64,000 nt of DNA, taken from contig NW_027488990.1 of the NCBI RefSeq assembly GCF_050948215.1, forward strand, positions 97,771-161,770, written 5' to 3'. Below are positions 1-13,108 of the stretch, one piece after another (the stretch's first letter is position 1; every line of letters begins with the position of its first letter). The notes below the pieces were generated by a model, which worked only from the letters and a program-made list of their open reading frames with translations, was not told the DNA's origin and searched no databases. The DNA comes from Halictus rubicundus. Taxonomy: Eukaryota > Arthropoda > Insecta > Hymenoptera > Halictidae. Made by a program: the position numbers and the translations under genes.

Positions 1-3000
1 ATCTATCCTATCCTATTCTCTATCCTATCCTATCCTATCCTCTATCGTCTCCTATCCAATCCCCTATCCTATCCTCAATCGTATCCAATCCTCTATCCTA
101 TCCTATCCACTATCCTATCCTAGCCTCAATCCTATCCTATCCTCTATCCTATCCTATCCTATCCTCTATCCTATCCTATCCTCAATCCTATCCAATCCTC
201 TATCCTATCCTATCCACTATCCTATCCTAGCCTCAATCCTATCCTATCCTCTATCCTATCCTATCCTTTATCCTATCCTGTCCTCTGTCGTCTCCTATCT
301 TCTATACAATCCAATCCCCTATCCTATCCTCTATCCTATCGTATCCTCTATCCTATCCAATCCTCTATCCTATCCGATCCTCTATCCTATCCACTATCCT
401 ATCGTATCCTCTATATTATCCAATCCTCTATCCAATCCGATCCTCTATTCTATCCTATCCTCTATCCTATCCTATCCTCTATCCTATCCTATCCTCTATC
501 CTATCCTATCCTCTATCCTATCCTATCCTATACTCTATCCTATCCTATCCTCTATCCTATCCTATCCTCTATCCTATCCTATCCTCTATCGTATCCTATT
601 CTTTATCCTATCCAATCCTATATCGTATAATCTATCCTCTCCTATCCTCTATCCTATCCTATCCTGTATCCTATCCTATCCTCTATCCTATCCTATCCTC
701 TATCCTATCCTATCCTCTATCCTATCCTATCCTCTATCCTATCGTATCATCTATCCTGCCCTATCCTCTCTCCTATCCCATCCTCTATCCTATCCTATCC
801 TCTATCCTATCCTATCCTCTATCCTATCCTATCCTCTATCCTATCCTATCCTCTATCCTATCCTATCCTCTATCCTATCCTATCCTCTATCCCATTATAT
901 CCTCTATCCTATCCTATCCTCTATCCTATCCTATCCTCTATCCTATCCTATCCTCTATCCTATCCTATCCTCTATCCTATCCTATCCTCTATCCTATCCA
1001 ATCCTCTATCCTATCCTATCCTCTATCCTATCCAATCCTCTATCCTATCCGATCCTCTATCCTATCCACAATCCTATCGTATCCTCTATCCTATCCAATC
1101 CTCTATCCTATCCGATCCTCTATCCTATCCTATCCTATCCTCTATCCTATCCTATCCTCTATCCTATCCTATCCTCTATCCCATCCTATTCTCTATCCAA
1201 TCCTATCCTATCCTCTATCATATCCTATTCTTTATCCTATCCAATCCTATATCGTATAATCTATCCTCTCCTATCCTCTATCCTATCCTATCCTGTATCC
1301 TATCCTATCCTCTATCCTATCCTATCCTCTATCCTATCCTATCCTCTATCGTATCCTATCCTGTATCCTATCCAATCCTCTATCCTATCCTCTATCCTAA
1401 CCTCTATTATATAGTCTGTCCTATCCCATCCTCTATCCTATCCTATCCTCTATCCTATCCTATCCTCAATCCTATCCAATCCTCTATCCTATCCTATCCA
1501 CTATCCTATCCTAGCCTCAATCCTATCCTATCCTCTATCCTATCCTATCCTCTATCCTATCCTATCCTGTATCCTATCCTATCCTATCCTCTATCCTATC
1601 CTATCCACTATCCTATCCTATACTCTATCCTATCCTATCCTCAATCATATCCTATCCTCTATCCTATCCTATCCTCTATCCTATCCTATCCTGTATCCTA
1701 TCCTGTCATCTATCCTATCCTATCCTCTATCCTATCCTATCCTCTATCTTATCCTATTCTCTATCCTATCCACTATCCTATCGTATCCTCTATCCTATCC
1801 AATCCTCCATCCTATCCTATCCTCTATCCTATCCTATCCTCTATCCTATCCTATCCTCTATCCTATTATATCCTCTATCCTATCCTATCCTCTATCCTAT
1901 CCTATCCTCTATCCTATCCTATCCTGTATCCTATCCTGTATCCTATCCTATCATCTATCGTATCCTATCCTCTATCCTATCCTATCCTCTATCCTATCCT
2001 ATCCTCTATCCTATCCTATCCTCTATCCTATCCTATTCTCTATCCTATCCACTATCCTATCGTATCCTCTATCCTATCCAATCCTCTATCCTATCCTCTA
2101 TCCTAACCTCTATTATATCCTCTATCCTATCCTATCCTCTATCCTATCCTATCCTCTATCCTATCCTATCCTCAATCCTATCCAATCCTCTATCCTATCC
2201 TATCCACTATCCTATCCTAGCCTCAATCCTATCCTCTCCTCTATCCTATCCTATCCTCTATCCTATCCTGTCCTCTGTCGTCTCCTATCTTCTATACAAT
2301 CCAATCCCCTATCCTATCCTCTATCCTATCCTATCCTCTATCCTATCCTATCCTCTATCCTATCCTATCCTCAATCCTATCCAATCCTCTATCCTATCCT
2401 ATCCACTATCCTATCCTATCCTCAATCCTATCCAATCCTCTATCCTATCCTATCCACTATCGTATCCTAGCCTCAATCCTATCCTATCCTCTATCCTATC
2501 CTATCCTTTATCCTATCCTGTCCTCTGTCGTCTCCTATCTTCTATAGAATCCAATCCCCTATCCTATCCTCTATCCTATCCTATCCTCTATCCTATCCAA
2601 TCCTCTATCCTATCCTATTCTCTATCCTATCCACTATCCTATCGTATCTTCTATCCTATCCAATCCTCTATCCTATCCTATCCTCTATCCTATCCTATCC
2701 TCTATCCTATCCTATTCTCTATCCTATCCTATCCTATCCTCTATCCTATCCTATCCTCTATCCTATCCTATCCTCTATCCTATCCTATCCTCTATCGCAT
2801 CCTATTCTCTATCCAAACCTATCCTATCCTCTATCGTATCCTATTCCCTATCCTATCCAATCCTATATCGTATCCTCTTTCCTATCCTATCCTCTATCCT
2901 ATCCTATCCTGTATCCTATCCTATCCTCTATCCTATCCTATACTCTATCCTATCCTATCCTCTATCCTATCCTATCCTCTATCCTATTATATCCTCTATC

Positions 3001-3413
3001 CTATCCTTTCCTCTATCCTATCCTTTCCTCTATTCGATCCTCTCCTCTATAATATCGTATCCTCTATCATATCCTATACTCTTCCTATAATATCATCTAT
3101 CCTATCCTATTCTCTATCCTATCCTATCCTATCCTCTATCGTCTCCTATCCAATCCCCTATCCTATCCTCTATCCTATCCTATCCTGTATCCTATCCTAT
3201 CCTCTATCCTATCCTATCCTTTATCCTATCCTATCCTCTATTCTATCCTATCCTCTATAGTATCCTATCCTCTATCCTATCCTATCCTCTATCCTATCCT
3301 ATCCTGTATCCTATCCTATCATCTATCCTATCCTAGCCTCTATCCTATTATATCCTCTATCCTATCGTATCCTCTATCCTATCCTATCCTCTATCCTATC
3401 CTATCCTCTTTCG
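1..3413. repeat. partial superunit at window start
   Basis: Satellite block whose order of landmark variants resembles the stretch from about 49230 onward (a CTATCGTCTCC landmark, then CTCAATCGTATCC, then several CCTAGCCTC landmarks), with some units added or missing. A similar order also begins near 8690. It is therefore probably the right-hand part of another copy of the 10-kb superunit that starts left of the window. Boundaries are by landmark, not by alignment. Confidence 0.6.
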
Positions 3414-4586
3414 TTTAATATCATCTATCCTATCCTATTCTCTATCCTATCCAATCCCCTATGCTATCCAATCCCCTATCCTATCCTCTATCCTATCCTA
3501 ACCTGTATCCTATCCTATTCTGTATCCTATCCTCTATCCTATCCTATCCCCTATCCTTTCCTATATTCGATCCTCTCCTCTATAATATCGTATCCTCTAT
3601 CCTATCCTGTCCTCTATCCTATAATATCATCCATCCTATCCTATTCTCTATCCTAACCTATCCTATCCTCTATCGTATCCTATCCTGTATCCTATCCAAT
3701 CCTATATCCTATATCCTCTATCCTATCCTATCCTCTATCCTATCCTATCCTCTATCCTATCCAATCCTCTATCCTATTCTCTATCCTATCCTCTATTATA
3801 TCCTCTATCCTATCCTACCCTCTATCATATCCTATCCTCTATCCTATCCTATCCTCAATCCTATCCTATCCTCTATCCTATCCTATACTCTATCCTATCC
3901 TATCCTCTATCCTATCCTATACTCTATCCTATTCTATACTCTATCCTATCCTATCCACTATCCTATCCTAGCCTCAATCCTATCCTATTCTCTAACCTAT
4001 TCACTATCCTATCGTCTTCTCTATCCTATCCTATCCTCTATCCTATCCTATCCTCTATCCTATCCTATCCTATCCTCTATCCTATCCTATCCTATATCCT
4101 ATCCTATCCTATCCTCTATCCTATCCTATCCTCTATCCTATCCTATCCTCTATCGCATCCTATTCTCTATCCAATCCTATCCTATCCTCTATCGTATCCT
4201 ATTCTCTATCCTATCCAATCCTATATCGTATCCTCTATCCTATCCTATCCTGTATCCTATCCTATCCTATCCTCTATCCTATCCTATCCTCTATCCTATC
4301 CTATACTCTATCCTATCCTATCCTCAATCCTATCCTATCCTCTATCCTATCCTATCCTCTATCCTATCCTATCCTCTATCCTATCCTATCCTCTATCCTA
4401 TCCTATCCTGTATCCTCTCCTGTCATCTATCCTATCCTATCCTCTATCCTATCCTATCCTCTATCCTATCCTATTCTCTATCCTATCCACTATCCTATCG
4501 TATCCTCTATCCTATCCAATCCTCCATCCTATCCTATCCTCTATCCTATCCTATCCTCTATCCTATCCTATCCTCTATCCTATCCT

Positions 4587-5780
4587 GTCCTCTATCCTAT
4601 TATATCCTCTATCCTATCCTATCCTCTATCCTATCCTATCCTCTATCCTATCCTATCCTCTATCCTATCCTATCCTCTATCCTATTATATCCTCTATCCT
4701 ATCCTATCCTCTATCCTATCCTATCCTCTATCCTATCCTATCCTGTATCCTATCCTATCATCTATCCTATCCTATCCTCTATCCTATCCTATCCTCTATC
4801 CTATCCTATCCTCTATCCTATCCTATTCTCTATCCTATCCACTATCCTATCGTATCCTCTATCCTATCCAATCCTCTACCCTATCCTATCCTCTATCCTA
4901 TCCTATCCTCTATCCTATCCTATTCTCTATCCTATCCTATCCTCTATCCTATCCTATTCTCTTTCCTATCCACTATCCTATCGTGTCCTCTATCCTATCC
5001 TATCCTCTATCCTATCCTATCCTCTTTCCTATCCTATCCTCAATCCTATCCTATCCTCTATCCTATCCTATCCTCTATCCTATCCTATCTTCTATCCTAT
5101 CCTATCCTGTATCCTATCCTATTCTCTATCCTATTCACTATCCTATCGTATCCTCCATCCTATCCTATCCTCTATCCTATCCTGTCCTCTATCCTATTAT
5201 ATCCTCTATCCTATCCTATCCTCTATCCTATCCTATCCTCTATCCTATCCTATCCTCTATCCTATCCTATCCTCTATCCTATTATATCCTCTATCCTATC
5301 CTATCCTCTATCCTATCCTATCCTCTATCCTATCCTATCCTGTATCCTATCCTATCATCTATCCTATCCTATCCTCTATCCTATCCTATCCTCTATCCTA
5401 TCCTATCCTCTATCCTATCCTATTCTCTATCCTATCCACTATCCTATCGTATCCTCTATCCTATCCAATCCTCTACCCTATCCTATCCTCTATCCTATCC
5501 TATCCTCTATCCTATCCTATTCTCTATCCTATCCTATCCTCTATCCTATCCTATTCTCTTTCCTATCCACTATCCTATCGTGTCCTCTATCCTATCCTAT
5601 CCTCTATCCTATCCTATCCTCTTTCCTATCCTATCCTCAATCCTATCCTATCCTCTATCCTATCCTATCCTCTATCCTATCCTATCTTCTATCCTATCCT
5701 ATCCTGTATCCTATCCTATTCTCTATCCTATTCACTATCCTATCGTATCCTCCATCCTATCCTATCCTCTATCCTATCCT
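4587..5780. repeat. 597-bp local tandem duplication
   Basis: Three rare landmarks recur at exactly 597 bp. CCTGTCCTC has its G at 4587 and 5184, CTACCC is at 4876 and 5473, and the CGTGTCCTC variant is at 4983 and 5580. The two copies are about 4587-5183 and 5184-5780. The related superunit at 44310-55111 has only one copy (single CGTGTCC at about 46067), so the duplication is specific to this superunit. The edges are uncertain by a few units because the flanks are the same satellite. Confidence 0.75.
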
Positions 5781-8700
5781 ATCCTCTATCCTATCCTATC
5801 CTCTATCCTATCCTATCCTCTATCCTATTATATCCTCTATCCTATCCTATCCTCTATCCTATCCTATCCTCTATCCTATCCTATCCTCTATCGTATTATA
5901 TCCTCTATCCTATCCTATCCTCTATCCTATCCTATCCTCTATCCTATCCTATCCTGTATCCTATCCTATCATCTATCCTATCCTATCCTCTATCCTATCC
6001 TATCCTCTATCCTATCCTCTTCTCTATCCTATCCACTATCCTATCGTATCCTCTATCCTATCCAATCCTCTATCCTATCCTATCCTCTATCCTATCCTAT
6101 CCTCTATCCTATCCTATTCTCTATCCTATCCTATCCTCTGTCCTATCCTATCCTCTATCCTATCCTATCCTGTATCCTAACCTATTCACTATCCTATTCA
6201 CTATCCTATCCTATCCTCTATCCTATCCTATCCTCTTTCCTATCCTATCCTCAATCCTATCCTATCCTCTATCCTATCCTATCCTCTATCCTATCCTATC
6301 TTCTATCCTATCCTATCCTGTATCCTATCCTATTCTCTATCCTATTCACTATCCTATCGTATCCTCCATCCTATCCTATCCTCTATCCTATCCTATCCTC
6401 TATCCTATACTATCCTCTATCCTATCCTATCCTCTATCCTATTTTATCCTCTATCCTATCCTATCCTCTATCCTATCCTATCCTCTATCCTATCCTATCA
6501 TCTATCCTATTATATCCTCTATACTATCCTATCCTCTATCCTATCCTATCCTCTATCCTATCCTATCCTGTATCCTATCCTATCATCTATCCTATCCTAT
6601 CCTCTATCCTATCCTATCCTCTATCCTATCCTCTTCTCTATCCTATCCACTATCCTATCGTATCCTCTATCCTATCCAATCCTCTATCCTATCCTATCCT
6701 CTATCCTATCCTATCCTCTATCCTATCCTATTCTCTATCCTATCCTATCCTCTATCCTATCCTATCCTCTATCCTATCCTATCCTCTATCGCATCCTATT
6801 CTCTATCCAAACCTATCCTATCCTCTATCGTATCCTATTCTCTATCCTATCCAATCCTATATCGTATCCTCTATCCTATCCTATCCTCTATCCTATCCTA
6901 TCCTGTATCCTATCCTATCCTATCCTCTATCCTATCCTATCCGCTATCCTATCCTATCCTCTATCCTATCCTATCCTCTATCCTATCCTATCCTCTATCC
7001 TATTATATCCTCTATCCTATCCTATCCTCTATCCTATCCTATCCTCTATCCTATCCTATCCTCTATCCTATTATATCCTCTATCCTATCCTATCCTCTAT
7101 CCTATCCTATCCTCTATCCTATCCTATCCTGTATCCTATCCTATCATCTATCCTATCCTATCCTCTATCCTATCCTATCCTCTATCCTATCCTCTTCTCT
7201 ATCGTATCCTCTATCCTATCCAATCCTCTATCCTATCCTATCCTCTATCCTATCCTATCCTCTATCCTATCCTATCCTGTATCCTATCCTATCCTCTATC
7301 CTATCCTATCCTCTATCCTATCCTATCCTCTATCCTATCCAATCCTCTATCCTATCCTATCCTCTATCCTATCCTATCCTCTATCCTATCCCATTCTCTA
7401 TGCTATCCTATCCTCTATCCTATCCTATCCTCTATCCTATCCTATCCTCTATCCTATCCTATCCTCTATCCTATCCTATCCTCTATCCTATCCAATCCTC
7501 TATCCTATCCTATCCTCTATCCTATCCTATCCTCTATCCTATCCCATTCTCTATGCTATCCTATCCTCTATCCTATCGTATCATCTATCCTGCCCTATCC
7601 TCCCTCCTATCCCATCCTCTATCCTATCCTATCCTCTATCCTATCCTATCCTCTATCCTATCCTATCCTGTATCCTATCCAATCCTATATCCTATATCCT
7701 CTATCCTCTATCCTCTATCCTATCCTGTCCTCTATCCTATCCTATCATCTATCCTATCCTAGCCTCAATCCTATCCTATCCTCTATCCTATCCTATCCTC
7801 TATCCTATCCTGTCCTCTGTCGTCTCCTATCTTCTATACAATCCAATCCCCTATCCTATCCTCTATCCTATCCTATCCTCAATCCTATCCAATCCTCTAT
7901 CCTATCCTATCCACTATCCTATCCTAGCCTCAATCCTATCCTATCCTCTATCCTATTCTATCCTCTATCCTATCCTGTCCTCTGTCGTCTCCTATCTTCT
8001 ATACAATCCAATCCCCTATCCTATCCTGTATCCTATCCTATCCTCTATCCTATCCAATCCTCTATCCTATCCTATCCTCTATCCTATCCTATCCTCTATC
8101 CTATCCTATTCTCTATCCTATCCTATCCTATCCTCTATCCTATCCTATCCTCTATCCTATCCTATCCTCTATCGCATCCTATTCTCTATCCAAACCTATC
8201 CTATCCTCTATCGTATCCTATTCTCTATCCTATCCAATCCTATATCGTATCCTCTATCCTATCCTATCCTCTATCCTATCCTATCCTGTATCCTATCCTA
8301 TCCTATCCTCTATCCTATCCTATCCTCTATCCTATCCTATACTCTATCCTATCCTATCCTCAATCATATCCTATCCTCTATCCTATCCTATCCTCTATCC
8401 TATCCTATCCTCTATCCTATCCTATCCTCTATCCTATCCTATCCTCTATCCTATCCTATCCTGTATCCTATCCTGTCATCTATCCTATCCTATCCTCTAT
8501 CCTATCCTATCCTCTATCCTATCCTATTCTCTATCCTATCCACTATCCTATCCTATCCTCTATCCTATCCTATCCCCTATCCTATTATATCCTCTATCCT
8601 ATCCTTTCCTCTATTCGATCCTCTCCTCTATAATATCGTATCCTCTATCATATCCTATACTCTTCCTATAATATCATCTATCCTATCCTATTCTCTATCC

Positions 8701-11700
8701 TATCCTATGCTATCCTCTATCGTCTCCTATCCAATCCCCTATCCTATCCTCTATCCTATCCTATCCTATCCTCTATCCTATCCTATCCTCAATCGTATCC
8801 AATCCTCTATCCTATCCTATCCACTATCCTATCCTAGCCTCAATCCTATCCTATCCTCTATCCTATCCTATCCTATCCTCTATCCTATCCTATCCTCAAT
8901 CCTATCCAATCCTCTATCCTATCCTATCCACTATCCTATCCTAGCCTCAATCCTATCCTATCCTCTATCCTATCCTTTCCACTATCCTATACTATACTCT
9001 ATCCTATCCTATCCTCAATCATATCCTATCCTCTATCCTATCCTATCCTCTATCCTATCCTATCCTGTATCCTATCCTGTCATCTATCCTATCCTATCCT
9101 CTATCCTATCCTATCCTCTATCTTATCCTATTCTCTATCCTATCCACTATCCTATCGTATCCTCTATCCTATCCAATCCTCCATCCTATCCTATCCTCTA
9201 TCCTATCCTATCCTCTATCCTATCCTATCCTCTATCCTATTATATCCTCTATCCTATCCTATCCTCTATCCTATCCTATCCTCTATCCTATCCTATCCTG
9301 TATCCTATCCTGTATCCTATCCTATCATCTATCGTATCCTATCCTCTATCCTATCCTATCCTCTATCCTATCCTATCCTCTATCCTATCCTATCCTCTAT
9401 CCTATCCTATTCTCTATCCTATCCACTATCCTATCGTATCCTCTATCCTATCCAATCCTCTATCCTATCCTCTATCCTAACCTCTATTATATCCTCTATC
9501 CTATCCTATCCTCTATCCTATCCTATCCTCTATCCTATCCTATCCTCAATCCTATCCAATCCTCTATCCTATCCTATCCACTATCCTATCCTAGCCTCAA
9601 TCCTATCCTATCCTCTATCCTATCCTATCCTCTATCCTATCCTGTCCTCTGTCGTCTCCTATCTTCTATACAATCCAATCCCCTATCCTATCCTCTATCC
9701 TATCCTATCCTCTATCCTATCCTATCCTCTATCCTATCCTATCCTCTATCCTATCCTATCCTCAATCCTATCCAATCCTCTATCCTATCCTATCCACTAT
9801 CCTATCCTATCCTCAATCCTATCCAATCCTCTATCCTATCCTATCCACTATCGTATCCTAGCCTCAATCCTATCCTATCCTCTATCCTATCCTATCCTTT
9901 ATCCTATCCTGTCCTCTGTCGTCTCCTATCTTCTATAGAATCCAATCCCCTATCCTATCCTCTATCCTATCCTATCCTCTATCCTATCCAATCCTCTATC
10001 CTATCCTATTCTCTATCCTATCCACTATCCTATCGTATCCTCTATCCTATCCAATCCTCTATCCTATCCTATCCTCTATCCTATCCTATCCTCTATCCTA
10101 TCCTATTCTCTATCCTATCCTATCCTATCCTCTATCCTATCCTATCCTCTATCCTATCCTATCCTCTATCGCATCCTATTCTCTATCCAAACCTATCCTA
10201 TCCTCTATCGTATCCTATTCCCTATCCTATCCAATCCTATATCGTATCCTATTCCCTATCCTATCCAATCCTATATCGTATCCTCTTTCCTATCCTATCC
10301 TCTATCCTATCCTATCCTGTATCCTATCCTATCCTCTATCCTATCCTATACTCTATCCTATCCTATCCTCTATCCTATCCTATCCTCTATCCTATTATAT
10401 CCTCTATCCTATCCTTTCCTCTATTCGATCCTCTCCTCTATAATATCGTATCCTCTATCATATCCTATACTCTTCCTATAATATCATCTATCCTATCCTA
10501 TTCTCTATCCTATCCTATCCTATCCTCTATCGTCTCCTATCCAATCCCCTATCCTATCCTCTATCCTATCCTATCCTGTATCCTATCCTGTCCTCTATCC
10601 TATCCTATCCTCTATCCTATCCTATCCTCTATTCTATCCTATCCTCTATAGTATCCTATCCTCTATCCTATCCTATCCTCTATCCTATCCTATCCTGTAT
10701 CCTATCCTATCATCTATCCTATCCTATCCTCTATCCTATTATATCCTCTATCCTATCCTTTCATCTATTCGATCCTCTCCTCTATAATATCGTATCCTCT
10801 ATCATATCCTATACTCTTCCTATAATATCATCTATCCTATCCTATTCTCTATCCTATCCTAGCCTATCCTCTATCGTCTCCTATCCAATCCCCTATCCTA
10901 TCCTCTATCCTATCCTATCCTATCCTCTATAATATCCTATCCTCAATCCTATCCAATCCTCTATCCTATCCTATCCACTATCCTATCCTAGCCTCAATCC
11001 TATCCTATCCTCTATCCTATCATATCCTGTATTCCATCCTATTCTCTATCCAATCCTATCCTATCCTCTATCGTATCCTATTCTTTATCCCATCCAATCC
11101 TATATCGTATAATCTATCCTCTCCTATCCTCTATCCTCTCCTATCCTGTATCCTATCCTATCCTCTATCCTATTCTATCCTCTATCCTATCCTATCCTCT
11201 ATCCTATCCTATCCTCTATTCTATCCTATCCTCTATCCTATCCTATCCTCTATCCTATCCTATCCTCTATCCTATCCTATCCTCTATCCTATCCTATCCT
11301 CTATCCTATCCTATCCTCTATCCTATTATATCCTCTATCCTATCCTTTCCTCTATTCGATCCTCTCCTCTATAATATCGTATCCTCTATCATATCCTATA
11401 CTCTTCCTATAATATCATCTATCCTATCCTATTCTCTATCCTATCCTAGCCTATCCTCTATCGTCTCCTATCCAATCCCCTATCCTATCTTCTATCCTAT
11501 CCTATCCTATCCTCTATCCTATCCTATCCTCAATCCTATCCAATCCTCTATCCTATCCTATCCACTATCCTATCCTAGCCTCAATCCTATCCTATCCTCT
11601 ATCCTATCCTATCCTTTATCCTATCCTGTCCTCTGTCGTCTCCTATCTTCTATAGAATCCAATCCCCTATCCTATCCTCTACCCTATCCTATCCTCTATC

Positions 11701-12014
11701 CTATCCAATCCTCTATCCTATACTATCCTCTATCCTATCCAATCCTCTATCCTATCCGATCCTCTATCCTATCCACTATCCTATCGTATCCTCTATCCTA
11801 TCCAATCCTCTATCCTATCCGATCCTCTATCCTATCCTATCCTCTATCCTATCCTATCCTCTATCCTATCCTATCCTCTATCCTATCCTATCCTCTATCC
11901 CATCCTATTCTCTATCCAATCCTATCCTATCCTCTATCGTATCCTATTCTTTATCCTATCCAATCCTATATCGTATAATCTATCCTCTCCTATCCTCTAT
12001 CCTATCCTATCCTG

Positions 12015-12218
12015 TATCCTATCCTATCCTCTATCCTATCCTATCCTCTATCCTATCCTATCCTCTATCGTATCCTATCCTCTATCCTATCCTATCCTCT
12101 ATCCTATCCTATCCTCTATCCTATCCTATCCTCTATCCTATCCTATCCTCTATCCTATCCTATCCTCTATCCTATCCTATCCTCTATCCTATCCTATCCT
12201 CTATCCTATCCTATCCTC
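12015..12218. repeat. run of twelve 17-mers before a TTTAATATC landmark
   Basis: Exactly 204 bp, which is twelve units of 17 bp, with one C-to-G change near 12068. The run lies between a TGTATCC variant and the CTTTCCTTTAATATC landmark. The paralogous run at 53740-54011 has sixteen units between the same flanks, so this is a variable-number locus inside the superunit. Confidence 0.8.
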
Positions 12219-12825
12219 TTTCCTTTAATATCATCTATCCAATCCTATTCTCTATCCTATCCAATCCCCTATGCTATCCAATCCCCTATCCTATCCTCTA
12301 TCCTATCCTATTCTGTATCCTATCCTCTATCCTATCCAATCCCCTATCCTTTCCTATATTCGATCCTCTCTTCTATAATATCGTATCCTCTATCCTATCC
12401 TGTCCTCTATCCTATAATATCATCCATCCTATCCTATTGTCTATCCTAACCTATCCTCTCCTCTATCGTATCCTATCCTGTATCCTATCCAATCCTATAT
12501 CCTATATCCTCTATCCTCTATCCTATCCTATCCTCTATCCTATCCAATCCTCTATCCTATCCTCTATCCTAACCTCTATTATATCCTCTATCCTATCCCA
12601 TCCTCTATCCTATCCTATCCTCTATCCTATCCTATCCTCAATCCTATCCAATCCTCTATCCTATCCTATCCACTATCCTATCCTAGCCTCAATCCTATCC
12701 TATCCTCTATCCTATCCTATCCTCTATCCTATCCTGTCCTCTGTCGTCTTCTATCTTCTATACAATCCAATCCCCTATCCTATCCTCTATCCTATCCTAT
12801 CCTCTATCCTATCCTATCCTCTATC

Positions 12826-12830
12826 CTATC
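12826..12830. repeat. target-site duplication, left copy (CTATC)
   Basis: The five bases before the element read CTATC and match the five after it at 17475-17479. In a repeat of this kind a match could be coincidental. However, removing one copy restores a perfect 17-mer and reproduces the uninterrupted paralogous site at 54615-54631, which supports a 5-bp duplication, the usual size for Ty1/copia integrases. Confidence 0.9.
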
Positions 12831-13061
12831 TGTTACAGTAAATGAACAATTGCCTTTTTGGCACACAAACAATATATTTATATAAAGTACTATAATAGTA
12901 TACAGTGTGAAAATAAACACGTGCGTACAGCAGACTCTCATACTCGGAACCAACTACCAACTCTTCGTCTTTCTCTCTCACTCTCTGATGAAGCTCATCC
13001 ACGCACTCTAGCGGTCAACACGCGCACTCTTGCATTATACATGCCTACACTCCATCCAACA
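12831..13061 (-). repeat. 3' LTR (231 bp)
   Basis: On the + strand it starts TGTTACAGTA and ends CCATCCAACA, giving the short terminal inverted repeat TGTT/AACA and the TG...CA ends required by retroviral-type integrases. I compared it by eye with 17244-17474 and found no difference. It lies directly against satellite DNA on its left. Confidence 0.97.
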
Positions 13062-13071
13062 CGCTTCCTTA
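13062..13071 (-). other. candidate polypurine tract (weak)
   Basis: On the minus strand, TAAGGAAGCG lies immediately upstream of the 3' LTR, where second-strand DNA synthesis is primed. The purine run is only AAGGAAG and is separated from the LTR by CG, so it is a poor tract. The same ten bases occur again at 13085-13094, 23 bp away. Position supports the call; composition does not. Confidence 0.45.
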
Positions 13072-13108
13072 GGCTTGTATTATGCGCTTCCTTAATTTTT
13101 CTAAATGT

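Larger units (their letters stand above)
1..12830. repeat. 17-bp satellite array, left block
   Basis: Continuous tandem repeat with core unit TATCCTATCCTATCCTC, which is three TATCC pentamers plus TC. Variants have one to five pentamers per TC; for example a run of TATCCTC 7-mers lies near 7690-7710. Point variants such as TATCG, TGTATCC, CCAATCC, TTCGATCC and CTAGCC recur at fixed places in larger modules, so they serve as landmarks. All units run in the same direction: the + strand is C/T-rich with A only in TAT, and G is rare. Because 17 is not a multiple of 3 and the unit contains no stop in any + frame, very long open frames arise that spell the 17-residue cycle SSILSYPLSYPILYPIL. These are not genes. 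I see no RNA gene or promoter here. The block ends at the retrotransposon. Confidence 0.97.
3414..12830. repeat. superunit copy 1, left part
   Basis: Begins at a TTTAATATC landmark (3414) and follows the same variant order as 44510 onward: TTCGATCC, TATAATATCATCC, CCTAACC, then a long run of near-perfect 17-mers. The frame opening at 3461 and the one opening at 44557 translate to closely similar peptides. Differences include an extra 597-bp local duplication (4587-5780) here and fewer 17-mers before the next TTTAATATC landmark at 12224. The copy is interrupted by the retrotransposon at 12831 and resumes at 17480. Confidence 0.75.

Noticed and set aside
3461..7762. A 1,433-codon + strand open frame and many similar ones across the array
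   Set aside because: They are translations of the stop-free satellite, repeat every 17 residues, exist in several frames at once, start at random C-to-G changes giving ATG, and show no domain or gene structure.
1..12830. CRISPR array
   Set aside because: Repeats are contiguous 17-mers without unique spacers, and the context is eukaryotic.
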